A DNA stretch of 64,000 bases from Pseudomonadales bacterium (lineage in GTDB: Bacteria > Pseudomonadota > Gammaproteobacteria > Pseudomonadales > UBA5518): assembly GCA_024234165.1 (NCBI GenBank), contig JACKOP010000001.1, positions 1,278,620 through 1,342,619 on the forward strand, written 5' to 3'. Each line of letters begins with the position of its first letter. The first letter of the stretch is position 1. Made by a program: the position numbers and the translations under genes. Shown here piece after piece: positions 1 to 7,713 of this stretch. The notes beneath the pieces were generated by a model that had not been told where the DNA came from, did not search any database, and worked only from the letters and a program-made list of their open reading frames with translations.

Positions 1-874
1 TCAGCATATGGGCGCGGAACAGATCTGCCTCCTCGGGCGTGCAGTCCACTGCGGTGACGCGCCGGTACAGCGCTCGCGCCGCCGCCGGATCGAGGTCTGC
101 GGTGCGCGCGCTCGGATGCCCGTGATCGGTTGAAGTCGCGCCCATGGCGCGGAAGGCCGCGCGCCGGCGCCGCAACGCCTCGAGGTAGCCGTCGTAACCG
201 CCGGTATCGCAATCGGTGAGCCGACCGAGCTCGACGAGGTTCGTCCGAAAGTCTTCGTGCTCGGGGTCCAGAACCGGATCCGGTCGAAACGCGGTGATCA
301 CACGACCGCCCCAGCCCGAGGCGCGGATCGCCGCGTGTGCAGCGAGTTCGTCGAGCGGTGACTCGGTGGTTGCCAGCACCTCGATGCCGAAACGCTCGAA
401 CAGGGCGCGCGGCCGGAACCCGGCACGCGCCAGACACGCGTCGATGGTGTCGTAGTAAAGGTCTGCGGTCGTTGCGTCGAGACGGACCTCGAGGCCGAAG
501 ACCTCGGCGAAGACCCAGTCGAGCCACAAACGCGACGGTGTTCCCCTGAACAGATGGTAGTGCGCGCCGAAGGTGCGCCACGCCGTGCGCGCATCGCAGG
601 CAACAGTGTCGCCGTCACGCACTGCCACACCAAGCTGTTCGAGCGCGACACCCTGGCTGTAGAGCATCCGCAGCAAATAGTGGTCGGGGGCCAGCAGCAG
701 CGCCGTCGGGTTCGGGAACGGGGCGTCGGTTGCGAACCAGGCCGGATCACAATGACCGTGCGGGCTGATGATCGGCAATCCGGCGACGTGGGCATAAAGG
801 CGCCGTGCGATCGCACGCGCCGTCGGGTCGGCCGGAAACAGGCGGTCCGGATGCAACGCCAGCGCTCGAGCCAT
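1..874 (-). CDS. uxaC: Uronate (glucuronate) isomerase, 3' end beyond window
   Basis: The frame read from the ATG at 874 stays open to the window edge, giving about 291 residues without a stop, so the C-terminus is missing. Near residue 40 there is a metal-site motif ISPHGHCDP, the HxH-type first strand of the amidohydrolase-fold uronate isomerases. It is followed by LLAPDHYLLRMLYSQGV and, later, by FEVLATTESPLDEL-like sequence (seen as FGIEVLATTESPLDEL), which match the family order. The family converts D-glucuronate to D-fructuronate (or galacturonate to tagaturonate) in the cytoplasm. The start overlaps the stop of the GntR gene by one base (TGATG), so the two genes are probably translationally coupled. 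With ManD and KdgK on the other arm of the locus, it fits the first step of glucuronate breakdown. The family identity is clear; the substrate is inferred. Confidence 0.85.
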   Translation of the reverse strand, partial: MARALALHPDRLFPADPTARAIARRLYAHVAGLPIISPHGHCDPAWFATDAPFPNPTALLLAPDHYLLRMLYSQGVALEQLGVAVRDGDTVACDARTAWRTFGAHYHLFRGTPSRLWLDWVFAEVFGLEVRLDATTADLYYDTIDACLARAGFRPRALFERFGIEVLATTESPLDELAAHAAIRASGWGGRVITAFRPDPVLDPEHEDFRTNLVELGRLTDCDTGGYDGYLEALRRRRAAFRAMGATSTDHGHPSARTADLDPAAARALYRRVTAVDCTPEEADLFRAHML

Positions 875-1677
875 CACTGCATCCCCGCCGAGAAGCGCCG
901 GCGCCGTGCCTGCACCTGAGCCTGCGCATCGGCGAGCGCCTCCTGCTCGCTCGCGTCGAGCAGATAACTCAGCACGCGGCTCATATGCGCACGCATTGCC
1001 TCACGTGCAGCAACGGAATCGCGAGCACGCAACGCATTGACGATCGCAGCGTGTTCGGCCACGACCGGCAGGTTGCCCTGCAACCTGCTGCTGCGAAACA
1101 AGGCCACACACTGGGGGCTCGAGTCACGCAGCTTCCACAGCGATTCCACCACCGATTGCAACGCGTTGTTGCGGGTTGCGCGCGCGATCGCGAGATGCAG
1201 GCGCCGGTCCGCGTCCTCGCCATCGCCACGCCGGTTGCCTTCTTCGATGGCACGCACCAGAGCATCCATCTCCTCGAGCTCGGCATCGGTGACCAGAGCG
1301 GCAGCCAGCGCCGCAACCTCGCTCTCGATCAGCATGCGCGCCTCGGTCAGCTCGAATGGCCCCACATCCAGGCTGACGGCCACATCGCCGACCGTAGGCA
1401 CCGCACGTACGTAAACACCGGAACCGACCATCACCTCGACCAGACCCTGCGCCTCGAGCGCGGTGAGCGCCTCACGCACCGTAGTACGACTCACCCTGTG
1501 CTGTGCTGCCAGTTCGCGCTCTGCCGGGAGACGCTCCCCGACCTCATAGATACCAGCGGCGATCTGCCCCGCCAGCTTGTCTGCCAGCTGACGGAACAGT
1601 CGGGTATTGCGTGCGGATACTGGTCGCATCGAAGCAATTTCGGTCATCCTGGGTTCCCGGGTTAAAGGTCCGTCCAT
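874..1677 (-). CDS. GntR-family (FadR/FCD subfamily) transcriptional regulator
   Basis: The protein has 267 residues. An N-terminal winged helix-turn-helix (about residues 25-90) includes ERLPAERELAAQHRVSRTTVREAL and GSGVYVR, the GntR signature. An all-helical FCD effector domain follows (about 105-245). The family resembles ExuR/UxuR/FadR-type repressors, which release DNA on binding a sugar acid or related acid. The gene runs with uxaC and away from the TonB receptor and manD. FadR-type palindromes lie in the shared intergenic region, so local control of the uronate locus and of itself is likely. The start is uncertain: an ATG at 1647 (MTEIASMRPV) also fits, and neither start has a strong ribosome-binding site. 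Confidence 0.88.
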   Translation of the reverse strand: MDGPLTREPRMTEIASMRPVSARNTRLFRQLADKLAGQIAAGIYEVGERLPAERELAAQHRVSRTTVREALTALEAQGLVEVMVGSGVYVRAVPTVGDVAVSLDVGPFELTEARMLIESEVAALAAALVTDAELEEMDALVRAIEEGNRRGDGEDADRRLHLAIARATRNNALQSVVESLWKLRDSSPQCVALFRSSRLQGNLPVVAEHAAIVNALRARDSVAAREAMRAHMSRVLSYLLDASEQEALADAQAQVQARRRRFSAGMQ

Positions 1678-1741
1678 TCCGGCACGTCCACTTCAAGTGA
1701 TCATAAACATGAAGGGCCGTATACGGCAATTGAATCTTTCT

Positions 1742-1752
1742 TGATTGGACCA
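1742..1752. promoter_or_regulatory. Candidate GntR/FCD operator upstream of the regulator gene
   Basis: On the minus strand this reads TGGTCCAATCA, one mismatch from the TGGTNNNACCA core used by FadR-type regulators and from the perfect copy at 1983. It lies about 65 bases upstream of the regulator start, where it could give autoregulation. A separate inverted repeat, TCTCTC-AC-GAGAGA at 1779-1792, is nearby and has no assigned role. Confidence 0.4.
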
Positions 1753-1982
1753 CAAGTGATGGGATCAACATCGTACGGTCTCTCACGAGAGATCCAGACA
1801 TCTCGGTACAGCTAACAAAAAGAAAGCCATTAGATCCATCAAGTTATTTTAACCACCTGAATTTAACTTATATTTTTCCTGCTACTGCAATCTGAAACGA
1901 CCTGGCAAGGAAACCCCATCGGTTTCATGCTGAATTCACTGAGCAAGTCTACACGGCACAAAATGCCAAGAATTCACATTTA

Positions 1983-2002
1983 TGGTCCGACCAATTTGGT
2001 CT
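1983..2002. promoter_or_regulatory. FadR-type operator upstream of the TonB receptor
   Basis: TGGTCCGACCA at 1983-1993 is a perfect match to the TGGTNNNACCA half-site arrangement of FCD-family regulators. It overlaps a second perfect palindrome, GACCAATTTGGTC (1990-2002). The pair sits about 80 bases before the receptor start at 2082 and is the strongest symmetrical sequence in the 404-base divergent intergenic region (1678-2081). The rest of that region is AT-rich promoter-like DNA with no gene seen. Confidence 0.6.
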
Positions 2003-2081
2003 TCATGAAATTCTCTGCTGTGCGCTATTGTCTTCTCGCAACATTTTGCCCCTGCCAAAACAACGACACAGCGAGGATCTC

Positions 2082-4400
2082 ATGGCAAACGCAACCCGCC
2101 CCTCGGCCACCTTCCCGACCATCGACAATGCACTCCGCGCACCGACCTTCCGTCGCTCCCGGCTCCGCCATGCGCTCGGCCTCGTCGCCGCCGCAGCGCT
2201 GGCCGGCGAATCCGGCCTGGCATTCACCGCAGAGCTGGAAGAAGTCATCGTCACCGCGCAGAAGCGCGAAGAGAACACGATGGACGTTCCTGCCGCCGTA
2301 TCGGTGCTGTCGGCGAGTGCGCTGGAACGGCTCGGCGTGGCGAATTTCAACGACGTGGCGCGCATCTCCCCGTCGATCACGATCGAACAAGGCGCCAACA
2401 GCAACAACAACACCATCCGCATGCGCGGAGTCGGCACCTACTCGTACAGCATCGGCATCGAGCCCAGCGTCTCGGTGGTGATCGACGACGTCGCGGTGGT
2501 GCGCCAGGCACAGGCCTTCGCCAACCTGAGCGACATCGAACGGATCGAGGTTCTGCGCGGCCCGCAAGGAACCCTGTTCGGCAAGAACGCCTCCGCAGGC
2601 GTGGTAAACATCGTCACGAAGGCTCCCGGCGATACGCTCGGGGGCTCGGTTGAGGTCTCGGCCACCGACCGCGATGAAAAAAAGGTCAACGCATCACTGA
2701 CGGGACCGCTGGGCGAATCGGTCGGGTTCCGGCTCAACGCCTTCTATCTCGATCGCGGCGGCTACATCGACAATATCGCGGGCGGACCGGACCTCAACAG
2801 CGAAGAGTCGCGCGGCTTTCGCGGCAAGCTGGTGTGGAACGCCACCGATGCGCTCGACATCACGCTGATCGCCGATTACCTGAAGCAGGAGATCGACGGC
2901 CCTGCCGGCACGCACATCCGCATCAACCCGACCGCCACCCTGTTCGGCCTGCCGCAGTATCCGCTGTCGACCGTATTTGCGCGCATCCATCCCGGCGAAG
3001 GCAACACCAAGGTCATGCTCGATGACTCCCCGTTCAACGATTCCGAGACCCGCAGCGGCATCCTGAAGCTGAACTACCAGATCGGCGAACACACCCTGAC
3101 ATCGATCACCAGCCACCAGAAGTGGGAGTACGATTTCCAGGAAGATCTGGACGGGACGAACATCGACGTCATGACGGTGTTCACCGGTGGCAGGGTGCAC
3201 GGCGGACTGATCCATGGTGGACCTTTCAAGTCGACGCAGTTCACCGAGGAACTGCGTCTGACGTCGCCGTCGTCCACCACGTTCGAGTACCTGCTGGGCC
3301 TGTTCTACGCGGATTCCAGGACCGACCGTACCTTCGTGCGCGGCCCGGTCATCTACCGCGCCGACTGGAACGCGTCGGCCGGATCGGAGAGTCTGGCCGC
3401 ATTCGCACAAGCCACCTATCACCTGACCGACACCACCCGGCTCAGCGGCGGCATGCGCTTCAATCGCGAAAAGATCGACGTGCGCTTCCGCGACAAGCTC
3501 GCCGCTGGCGGCACAGGCGCCACCTATCGCGGCGACGAGACCCAGGACGCGGTGACCGGCAAGCTCGCACTGCAGCACGACCTGAGCGACGAAGTCATGG
3601 TCTTCGGCTCGGCGTCGACTGGATACAAGGGCCAGGGGTACGACATCACGAGCGGCTTCAACCAGGCATCGGCAGATCATCCGGTCGGCGAGGAAACCTC
3701 GACCTCCTGGGAACTCGGCGTGAAGGGCATGTTCTTCGAACGGCGCCTGCGCGTGGAAACGGTGGCGTTCCTTTCCGATTACGACGACTTCCAGGCTCAG
3801 AGCGCCGTGACCGAAGGTTTTCTCACCACGCTGAAACTGAACAACGTCGGCAAACTGCGCACAAAGGGCATCGAGACGGACCTGTCGCTGCAGGCGACGG
3901 ATTCGTTGCGGATCGACGCCAACATCGCCTATGTCGATGCGGAGATCAGGAAGTTCCCTCACGCGACCTGCTACCCGGGCCAGACTGCGGCACTGGGATG
4001 CAACGTCAGGGTCGGCACCCTCACCGTGCAGGATCTTGCCGGCAAGAAGCTTGCAAACTCCCCGGACTGGAAGTTCAGTATCGGCGCCACCTACGAACAC
4101 GAGGTACCGGGCATGCCGTTCGACATGTTCGCGCACGTCGACTACCAGTGGCAGGACGATGTCGTGTTCGACCTGTTCCAGGATCCACTCACCGAACAGG
4201 ATGCCTACGGTGTCGCAAACCTGAACTTCGGCATCGTCGAACGCGACAACGAGCGCTACCGTGTCACTGCGTTCGTGAACAACCTGGGCGACGAGAACTA
4301 CGCATCGATGCTGATCAACGGAGGCAACAGCACGGTCACCAAGCAGTGGACGTACAATGCGCAGCGCTACGCGGGTCTGCGCGTCAAGTTCACATTCTGA
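2082..4400 (+). CDS. TonB-dependent outer-membrane receptor
   Basis: The protein has 772 residues from the ATG at 2082, which has GAGGAT five to ten bases upstream; an upstream ATG at 2028 is less likely. An arginine-rich signal region with a hydrophobic core (LGLVAAAALAG) is followed by EEVIVTAQKREE, the usual TonB-box region of this receptor class. A plug domain comes next (about residues 60-165, including LRGPQGTLFGKNASAGVVNI), then a 22-strand barrel ending in the aromatic residue F (VKFTF). Such receptors import ligands too large for porins using TonB energy. Its place downstream of uronate-regulator operators and just before manD suggests a uronate-containing saccharide as ligand, but the sequence does not prove this. 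Confidence 0.93.
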   Translation: MANATRPSATFPTIDNALRAPTFRRSRLRHALGLVAAAALAGESGLAFTAELEEVIVTAQKREENTMDVPAAVSVLSASALERLGVANFNDVARISPSITIEQGANSNNNTIRMRGVGTYSYSIGIEPSVSVVIDDVAVVRQAQAFANLSDIERIEVLRGPQGTLFGKNASAGVVNIVTKAPGDTLGGSVEVSATDRDEKKVNASLTGPLGESVGFRLNAFYLDRGGYIDNIAGGPDLNSEESRGFRGKLVWNATDALDITLIADYLKQEIDGPAGTHIRINPTATLFGLPQYPLSTVFARIHPGEGNTKVMLDDSPFNDSETRSGILKLNYQIGEHTLTSITSHQKWEYDFQEDLDGTNIDVMTVFTGGRVHGGLIHGGPFKSTQFTEELRLTSPSSTTFEYLLGLFYADSRTDRTFVRGPVIYRADWNASAGSESLAAFAQATYHLTDTTRLSGGMRFNREKIDVRFRDKLAAGGTGATYRGDETQDAVTGKLALQHDLSDEVMVFGSASTGYKGQGYDITSGFNQASADHPVGEETSTSWELGVKGMFFERRLRVETVAFLSDYDDFQAQSAVTEGFLTTLKLNNVGKLRTKGIETDLSLQATDSLRIDANIAYVDAEIRKFPHATCYPGQTAALGCNVRVGTLTVQDLAGKKLANSPDWKFSIGATYEHEVPGMPFDMFAHVDYQWQDDVVFDLFQDPLTEQDAYGVANLNFGIVERDNERYRVTAFVNNLGDENYASMLINGGNSTVTKQWTYNAQRYAGLRVKFTF

Positions 4401-4465
4401 GCACATGACGGTGCGGGCAGCGCCGCGTGATCGCAACTACGGCAACGAGTTCGAGGGCTGTCGAC

Positions 4466-5674
4466 ATGAAAATCGTATCTGCACGGGTCATCGTCACCTG
4501 CCCCGGACGCAATTTCGTCACGCTGAAAATCGAGACCGATCAGGGCGTTTACGGCATCGGCGACGCGACGCTGAACGGGCGCGAACTCGCGGTCGCTTCC
4601 TATCTCGAGGACCACGTGGTTCCGTGCCTGATCGGCCGTGACCCGCGCCGTATCGAAGACATCTGGCAGTACCTCTATCGTGGCGCCTACTGGCGCCGCG
4701 GGCCAGTCACGATGCGTGCAATCGCAGCCGTCGACGTCGCGCTGTGGGACATCAAGGCCAAGATGGCGAACATGCCGCTCTATGATCTGCTCGGCGGCAA
4801 GAGCCGCGAGCGTGTGCTGGTCTACGGGCACGCGAACGGTGCCGACCTCGACGCGACCGTCGATGCCGTCGGCGAGTACATCGAACTCGGCTACAGGGCG
4901 ATCCGTGCCCAGTCCGGCGTGCCCGGTATCGCCATGGCGTACGGAGTCGGTCGCGGCAAGCTGCATTACGAGCCAGCCGACGCCGCGCTGCCGACCGAGA
5001 CCGTATGGGACACACGCAAGTACCTCAACTTCGTGCCGTCACTGTTCGAGAAGCTGCGCGAAGCCTACGGCTTCGAATACGAGCTGCTGCACGACGGGCA
5101 CCATCGCCTGAGCCCGAACGAAGCCGCGCAACTCGGCAAGGCGCTCGAGCCCTGCAAGCTGTTCTGGCTGGAAGACGTGACTCCGGCCGAAAACCAGGAA
5201 GCCTTCCGCCACATCCGCCGCCACACGACCACACCGCTGGCGGTCGGCGAGGTCTTCAACACGATCTGGGACTGCAGGGAACTGATCCAGGAGCAGTTGA
5301 TCGACTACATCCGTTGCACCGTGGTCGGTGCTGGCGGCATCACGCATTTGCGCCGCATCGCGGACCTCGCCGCGCTGTACCAGATCCGCACCGGCAGCCA
5401 CGGTGCCACCGATCTGTCACCGGTGACGATGGGTGCGGCATTGCACTTCGATACCTGGGTGCCGAACTTCGGTATCCAGGAATACATGCGCCACACCGGG
5501 GAAACCGACGCGGTGTTTCCGCACGCGTACCGCTTCGAAGCCGGATACCTGTACGCCGGCGACGCGGTGGGTCATGGCGTCGACATCGACGAGAAGCTCG
5601 CCGCGCGCTTCCCGTACCAGCCAGCCTATCTCCCGGTTGCGCGCCTGGAGGATGGCACCATGTGGAACTGGTGA
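4466..5674 (+). CDS. manD: D-mannonate dehydratase, ManD type (enolase superfamily)
   Basis: The protein has 402 residues, the usual ManD length, from the ATG at 4466 (MKIVSARVIVTCPGRNFVTLKI). It is an enolase-superfamily member with an N-terminal capping domain and a TIM barrel. The three metal ligands can be placed: Asp in LLHDGHHRLSP, Glu in WLEDVTPAENQ and Glu in AVGEVFNTIWD. The long QSGVPGIAMAYGVG loop and the HGATDLSPV segment are typical of ManD. These enzymes dehydrate D-mannonate to 2-keto-3-deoxy-D-gluconate, although many RspA-like relatives have low activity or other substrates. Two bases separate its stop from kdgK, so they form an operon. The neighbouring isomerase and KDG kinase favour true mannonate dehydratase activity. 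Confidence 0.9.
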   Translation: MKIVSARVIVTCPGRNFVTLKIETDQGVYGIGDATLNGRELAVASYLEDHVVPCLIGRDPRRIEDIWQYLYRGAYWRRGPVTMRAIAAVDVALWDIKAKMANMPLYDLLGGKSRERVLVYGHANGADLDATVDAVGEYIELGYRAIRAQSGVPGIAMAYGVGRGKLHYEPADAALPTETVWDTRKYLNFVPSLFEKLREAYGFEYELLHDGHHRLSPNEAAQLGKALEPCKLFWLEDVTPAENQEAFRHIRRHTTTPLAVGEVFNTIWDCRELIQEQLIDYIRCTVVGAGGITHLRRIADLAALYQIRTGSHGATDLSPVTMGAALHFDTWVPNFGIQEYMRHTGETDAVFPHAYRFEAGYLYAGDAVGHGVDIDEKLAARFPYQPAYLPVARLEDGTMWNW

Positions 5675-5675
5675 G

Positions 5676-6614
5676 ATGACGGGTACCGCTCCTGCAGTGA
5701 TCGCCGTCGGCGAGTGCATGCTGGAGCTTGCCCCTGCCGCCGACGGTTGGCGACTGGGGCACGCGGGCGATACGTTCAACACGGCGCTCCACCTCGCGCG
5801 CGAGGGCATTCCCGTCGGCTACCTGAGTGCGCTCGGGACCGATCCGTTCAGTGCCGGGATGCGCGCCGCATGGCGAGCCGAGGGCATCGACGATTCGCTG
5901 GTACTGAGCGATGCGGCCCGGCTGCCGGGGCTCTATGCAATCCGTACCGACGAGCACGGAGAGCGCACCTTCTATTACTGGCGCGACCGCTCGGCGGTTC
6001 GCAACCTGTTCCGGCTCGACGGCATCGAGGAAGCGCTCGCACGCGCCGCACAGGCGGAACTCCTCTACCTGTCGGGAATCACGCTATCGATCTTCGAGGC
6101 CGAAGATCGCACCCGTCTGCTCGCCCTGGCGGCCGCGGTGCGGCGCAACGGCGGCATGGTCGCGTTCGACCCCAACTACCGCCCTGCCGGCTGGCCCGAC
6201 GCGGCGACGGCTCGCGATTCGATGCGTGAATTCTCGACCGAAATCGATATCGTGCTGGCAACGTTCGAGGACGAGCGCACGCTGTGGAGCGATGTGGACG
6301 CTGGCGCATCCGCAGCGCGCTGGCACACGTGGGGCGTGCGTGAAGTCGTCATCAAACTCGGGGCAACGGGCGCCATGGCGAGCGTCGGTGGCATCAGCGT
6401 GCATGAGAGCGCCGAGCGTGTTGCGCACGTCGTCGATACCACGGGCGCCGGCGATTCGTTCAACGCAGCCTACCTGGCCTTGCGCCGCGGCGGAGCCGAT
6501 ATCGCGACCGCAGCGCGCGCCGGCAACCGCCTCGCCGCACAGGTGATCCAGGTCAGCGGCGCGATCCTGCCGCGCCCGGCGCAAACACCCCTCCCAACCC
6601 GCACCACGCCGTGA
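5676..6614 (+). CDS. kdgK: 2-keto-3-deoxygluconate kinase (PfkB family)
   Basis: The protein has 312 residues from the ATG at 5676, right after the manD stop. It is a PfkB/ribokinase-fold sugar kinase. The N-terminal VGECMLEL opens the substrate-binding lobe; GDTFNTALHLAR follows. The C-terminal DTTGAGDSFNAAYLA motif carries the catalytic Asp and anion hole. The overall pattern (Y..R.. in GLYAIRTDEHGERTFYYWR) is that of KdgK, which phosphorylates KDG to KDPG for the Entner-Doudoroff aldolase. It completes the ManD step. Its 3' end overlaps the convergent DUF2478 gene by 62 bases. Confidence 0.9.
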   Translation: MTGTAPAVIAVGECMLELAPAADGWRLGHAGDTFNTALHLAREGIPVGYLSALGTDPFSAGMRAAWRAEGIDDSLVLSDAARLPGLYAIRTDEHGERTFYYWRDRSAVRNLFRLDGIEEALARAAQAELLYLSGITLSIFEAEDRTRLLALAAAVRRNGGMVAFDPNYRPAGWPDAATARDSMREFSTEIDIVLATFEDERTLWSDVDAGASAARWHTWGVREVVIKLGATGAMASVGGISVHESAERVAHVVDTTGAGDSFNAAYLALRRGGADIATAARAGNRLAAQVIQVSGAILPRPAQTPLPTRTTP

Positions 6615-7095
6615 TCGCTGCCGCATCCGGCTCGAGCGAGGTGGCTTGCGGCGCATAGGCTGCAAAGGTATCGCGGTGCTTGCGCGCGACCGTGGTAAGA
6701 ATCGGCTTTCCCGTCATCAGCGCCGCCTCGAATGCCGGGTAGAGGCCTTTCTGCTGCGCTTCGAGCTTGCCGAACTTGCTCAGCACCACGACGTCACTGT
6801 CGGCGATGCGGTCGATGATCGCTGCGCAGGCGCTGCTGACGCCGCTGCCGTCCAGATGGCACGACGTGCCCGCAGGCGGTTCGTCGAGATAGATCTGGAA
6901 ACGCACACCGGTGGCAATGTCGCAGAGAATGCCTGCGCTGCAACTGCGATCGGCGAGCCCATGCGCCTCGGTCGTGAGCCCGGCCACCTTCAACCCCGCC
7001 CGCCGCCATTCCGCCGCGAGACTGGCGAGCAGCTTCTGGGCGATGTCGTTGTCTGCCGCCGTGACGACGGCGATCCGTCCTGCATTGGTGGCCAT
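6553..7095 (-). CDS. DUF2478 family nucleotide-binding-type protein
   Basis: The protein has 180 residues from the ATG at 7095 (MATNAGRIAVVTAADNDIAQKLLASL). The order of segments, including ADSDVVVLSKFGKLEAQQKGLYPAFEAALMTGKPILTTV, matches the DUF2478 family. That family resembles small NTPases and is often found near molybdate uptake or molybdenum-enzyme genes. The usual P-loop is not obvious: AVVTAADNDIAQKLL stands where GxxGxGKS would be. It is divergent from fdsG across a 129-base gap, which suggests a link to the molybdenum formate dehydrogenase; that role is inferred. Its last 62 bases overlap kdgK on the other strand. Confidence 0.75.
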   Translation of the reverse strand: MATNAGRIAVVTAADNDIAQKLLASLAAEWRRAGLKVAGLTTEAHGLADRSCSAGILCDIATGVRFQIYLDEPPAGTSCHLDGSGVSSACAAIIDRIADSDVVVLSKFGKLEAQQKGLYPAFEAALMTGKPILTTVARKHRDTFAAYAPQATSLEPDAAAITAWCGLGGVFAPGAAGSRR

Positions 7096-7224
7096 GGCCT
7101 GCACTCCATCCCGATTCGCGTCAGGATGATCCGGTTTTTCCGATGCTTCAATGTGTGATTCGGTGCTCGAACGCAAGCCCGACCCACTGAAGTAGAATGC
7201 CACGGCAAACCGGGTCGACGGGGA

Positions 7225-7713
7225 ATGGGGGCAATGAGCGAAACCATCGTCACCGAAGTCGATCCACTCACTGAAGCGATCGCAGCGCACCGTGAATGCC
7301 GTGGCCCGCTGCTGCCACTGCTGCACGCGGTGCAGGCACGCTGTGGCCATATCGGCGATGACGCGGTCGCACGCATCGCCGAGGCGCTGAATCTCTCGCG
7401 GGCCGAGGTGCACGGCGTGGTCTCGTTCTACGGTCACTTCCGCCGTTCGCCGGGCGGCCGGCACCGCGTCGGCATCTGCCGTGCCGAAGCGTGTCAGGCG
7501 GTCGGCTCGCGTGCACTCGCAGCCGAGGCACGCCAGCAGCTCGGTATCGATTTCGGTGCCACCAGCGCCGATGGCGCGTTCAGCCTGCAGGGCATGTACT
7601 GCCTCGGCAACTGCGCGGCAGGGCCGTCGGTACTGATCGACGATGAGCTGTACGGACGCGTCGATGCAGCACGGCTCGCCGAGTTGCTGGCCGAGTGGCG
7701 GGCACGCGAATGA
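7225..7713 (+). CDS. fdsG: Formate dehydrogenase gamma subunit (NuoE-like)
   Basis: The protein has 162 residues, with a possible start at the second ATG, 7234. It is a thioredoxin-fold [2Fe-2S] subunit like NuoE. HGVVSFYGHFRRSPGG and the cluster ligands in ICRAEACQAVG and MYCLGNCAAGPS fix the family. In the soluble NAD-dependent formate dehydrogenase it sits next to the FMN subunit in the electron path from molybdenum to NAD. The stop overlaps the fdsB start as ATGA. A TAGAAT sequence about 30 bases before the start may be a -10 box, but no good -35 partner was seen. Confidence 0.92.
   Translation: MGAMSETIVTEVDPLTEAIAAHRECRGPLLPLLHAVQARCGHIGDDAVARIAEALNLSRAEVHGVVSFYGHFRRSPGGRHRVGICRAEACQAVGSRALAAEARQQLGIDFGATSADGAFSLQGMYCLGNCAAGPSVLIDDELYGRVDAARLAELLAEWRARE

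Noticed and set aside
2694..4436. Long antisense frame opposite the TonB receptor
   Set aside because: High-GC coding DNA often leaves the opposite strand open. The plus-strand frame has full TonB-receptor motifs; the antisense product has none.
4466..5674. Calling the enolase-superfamily gene rspA or a galactonate dehydratase
   Set aside because: Its length, metal-ligand spacing and HGATDLSPV segment fit ManD, and the flanking isomerase and KDG kinase agree.
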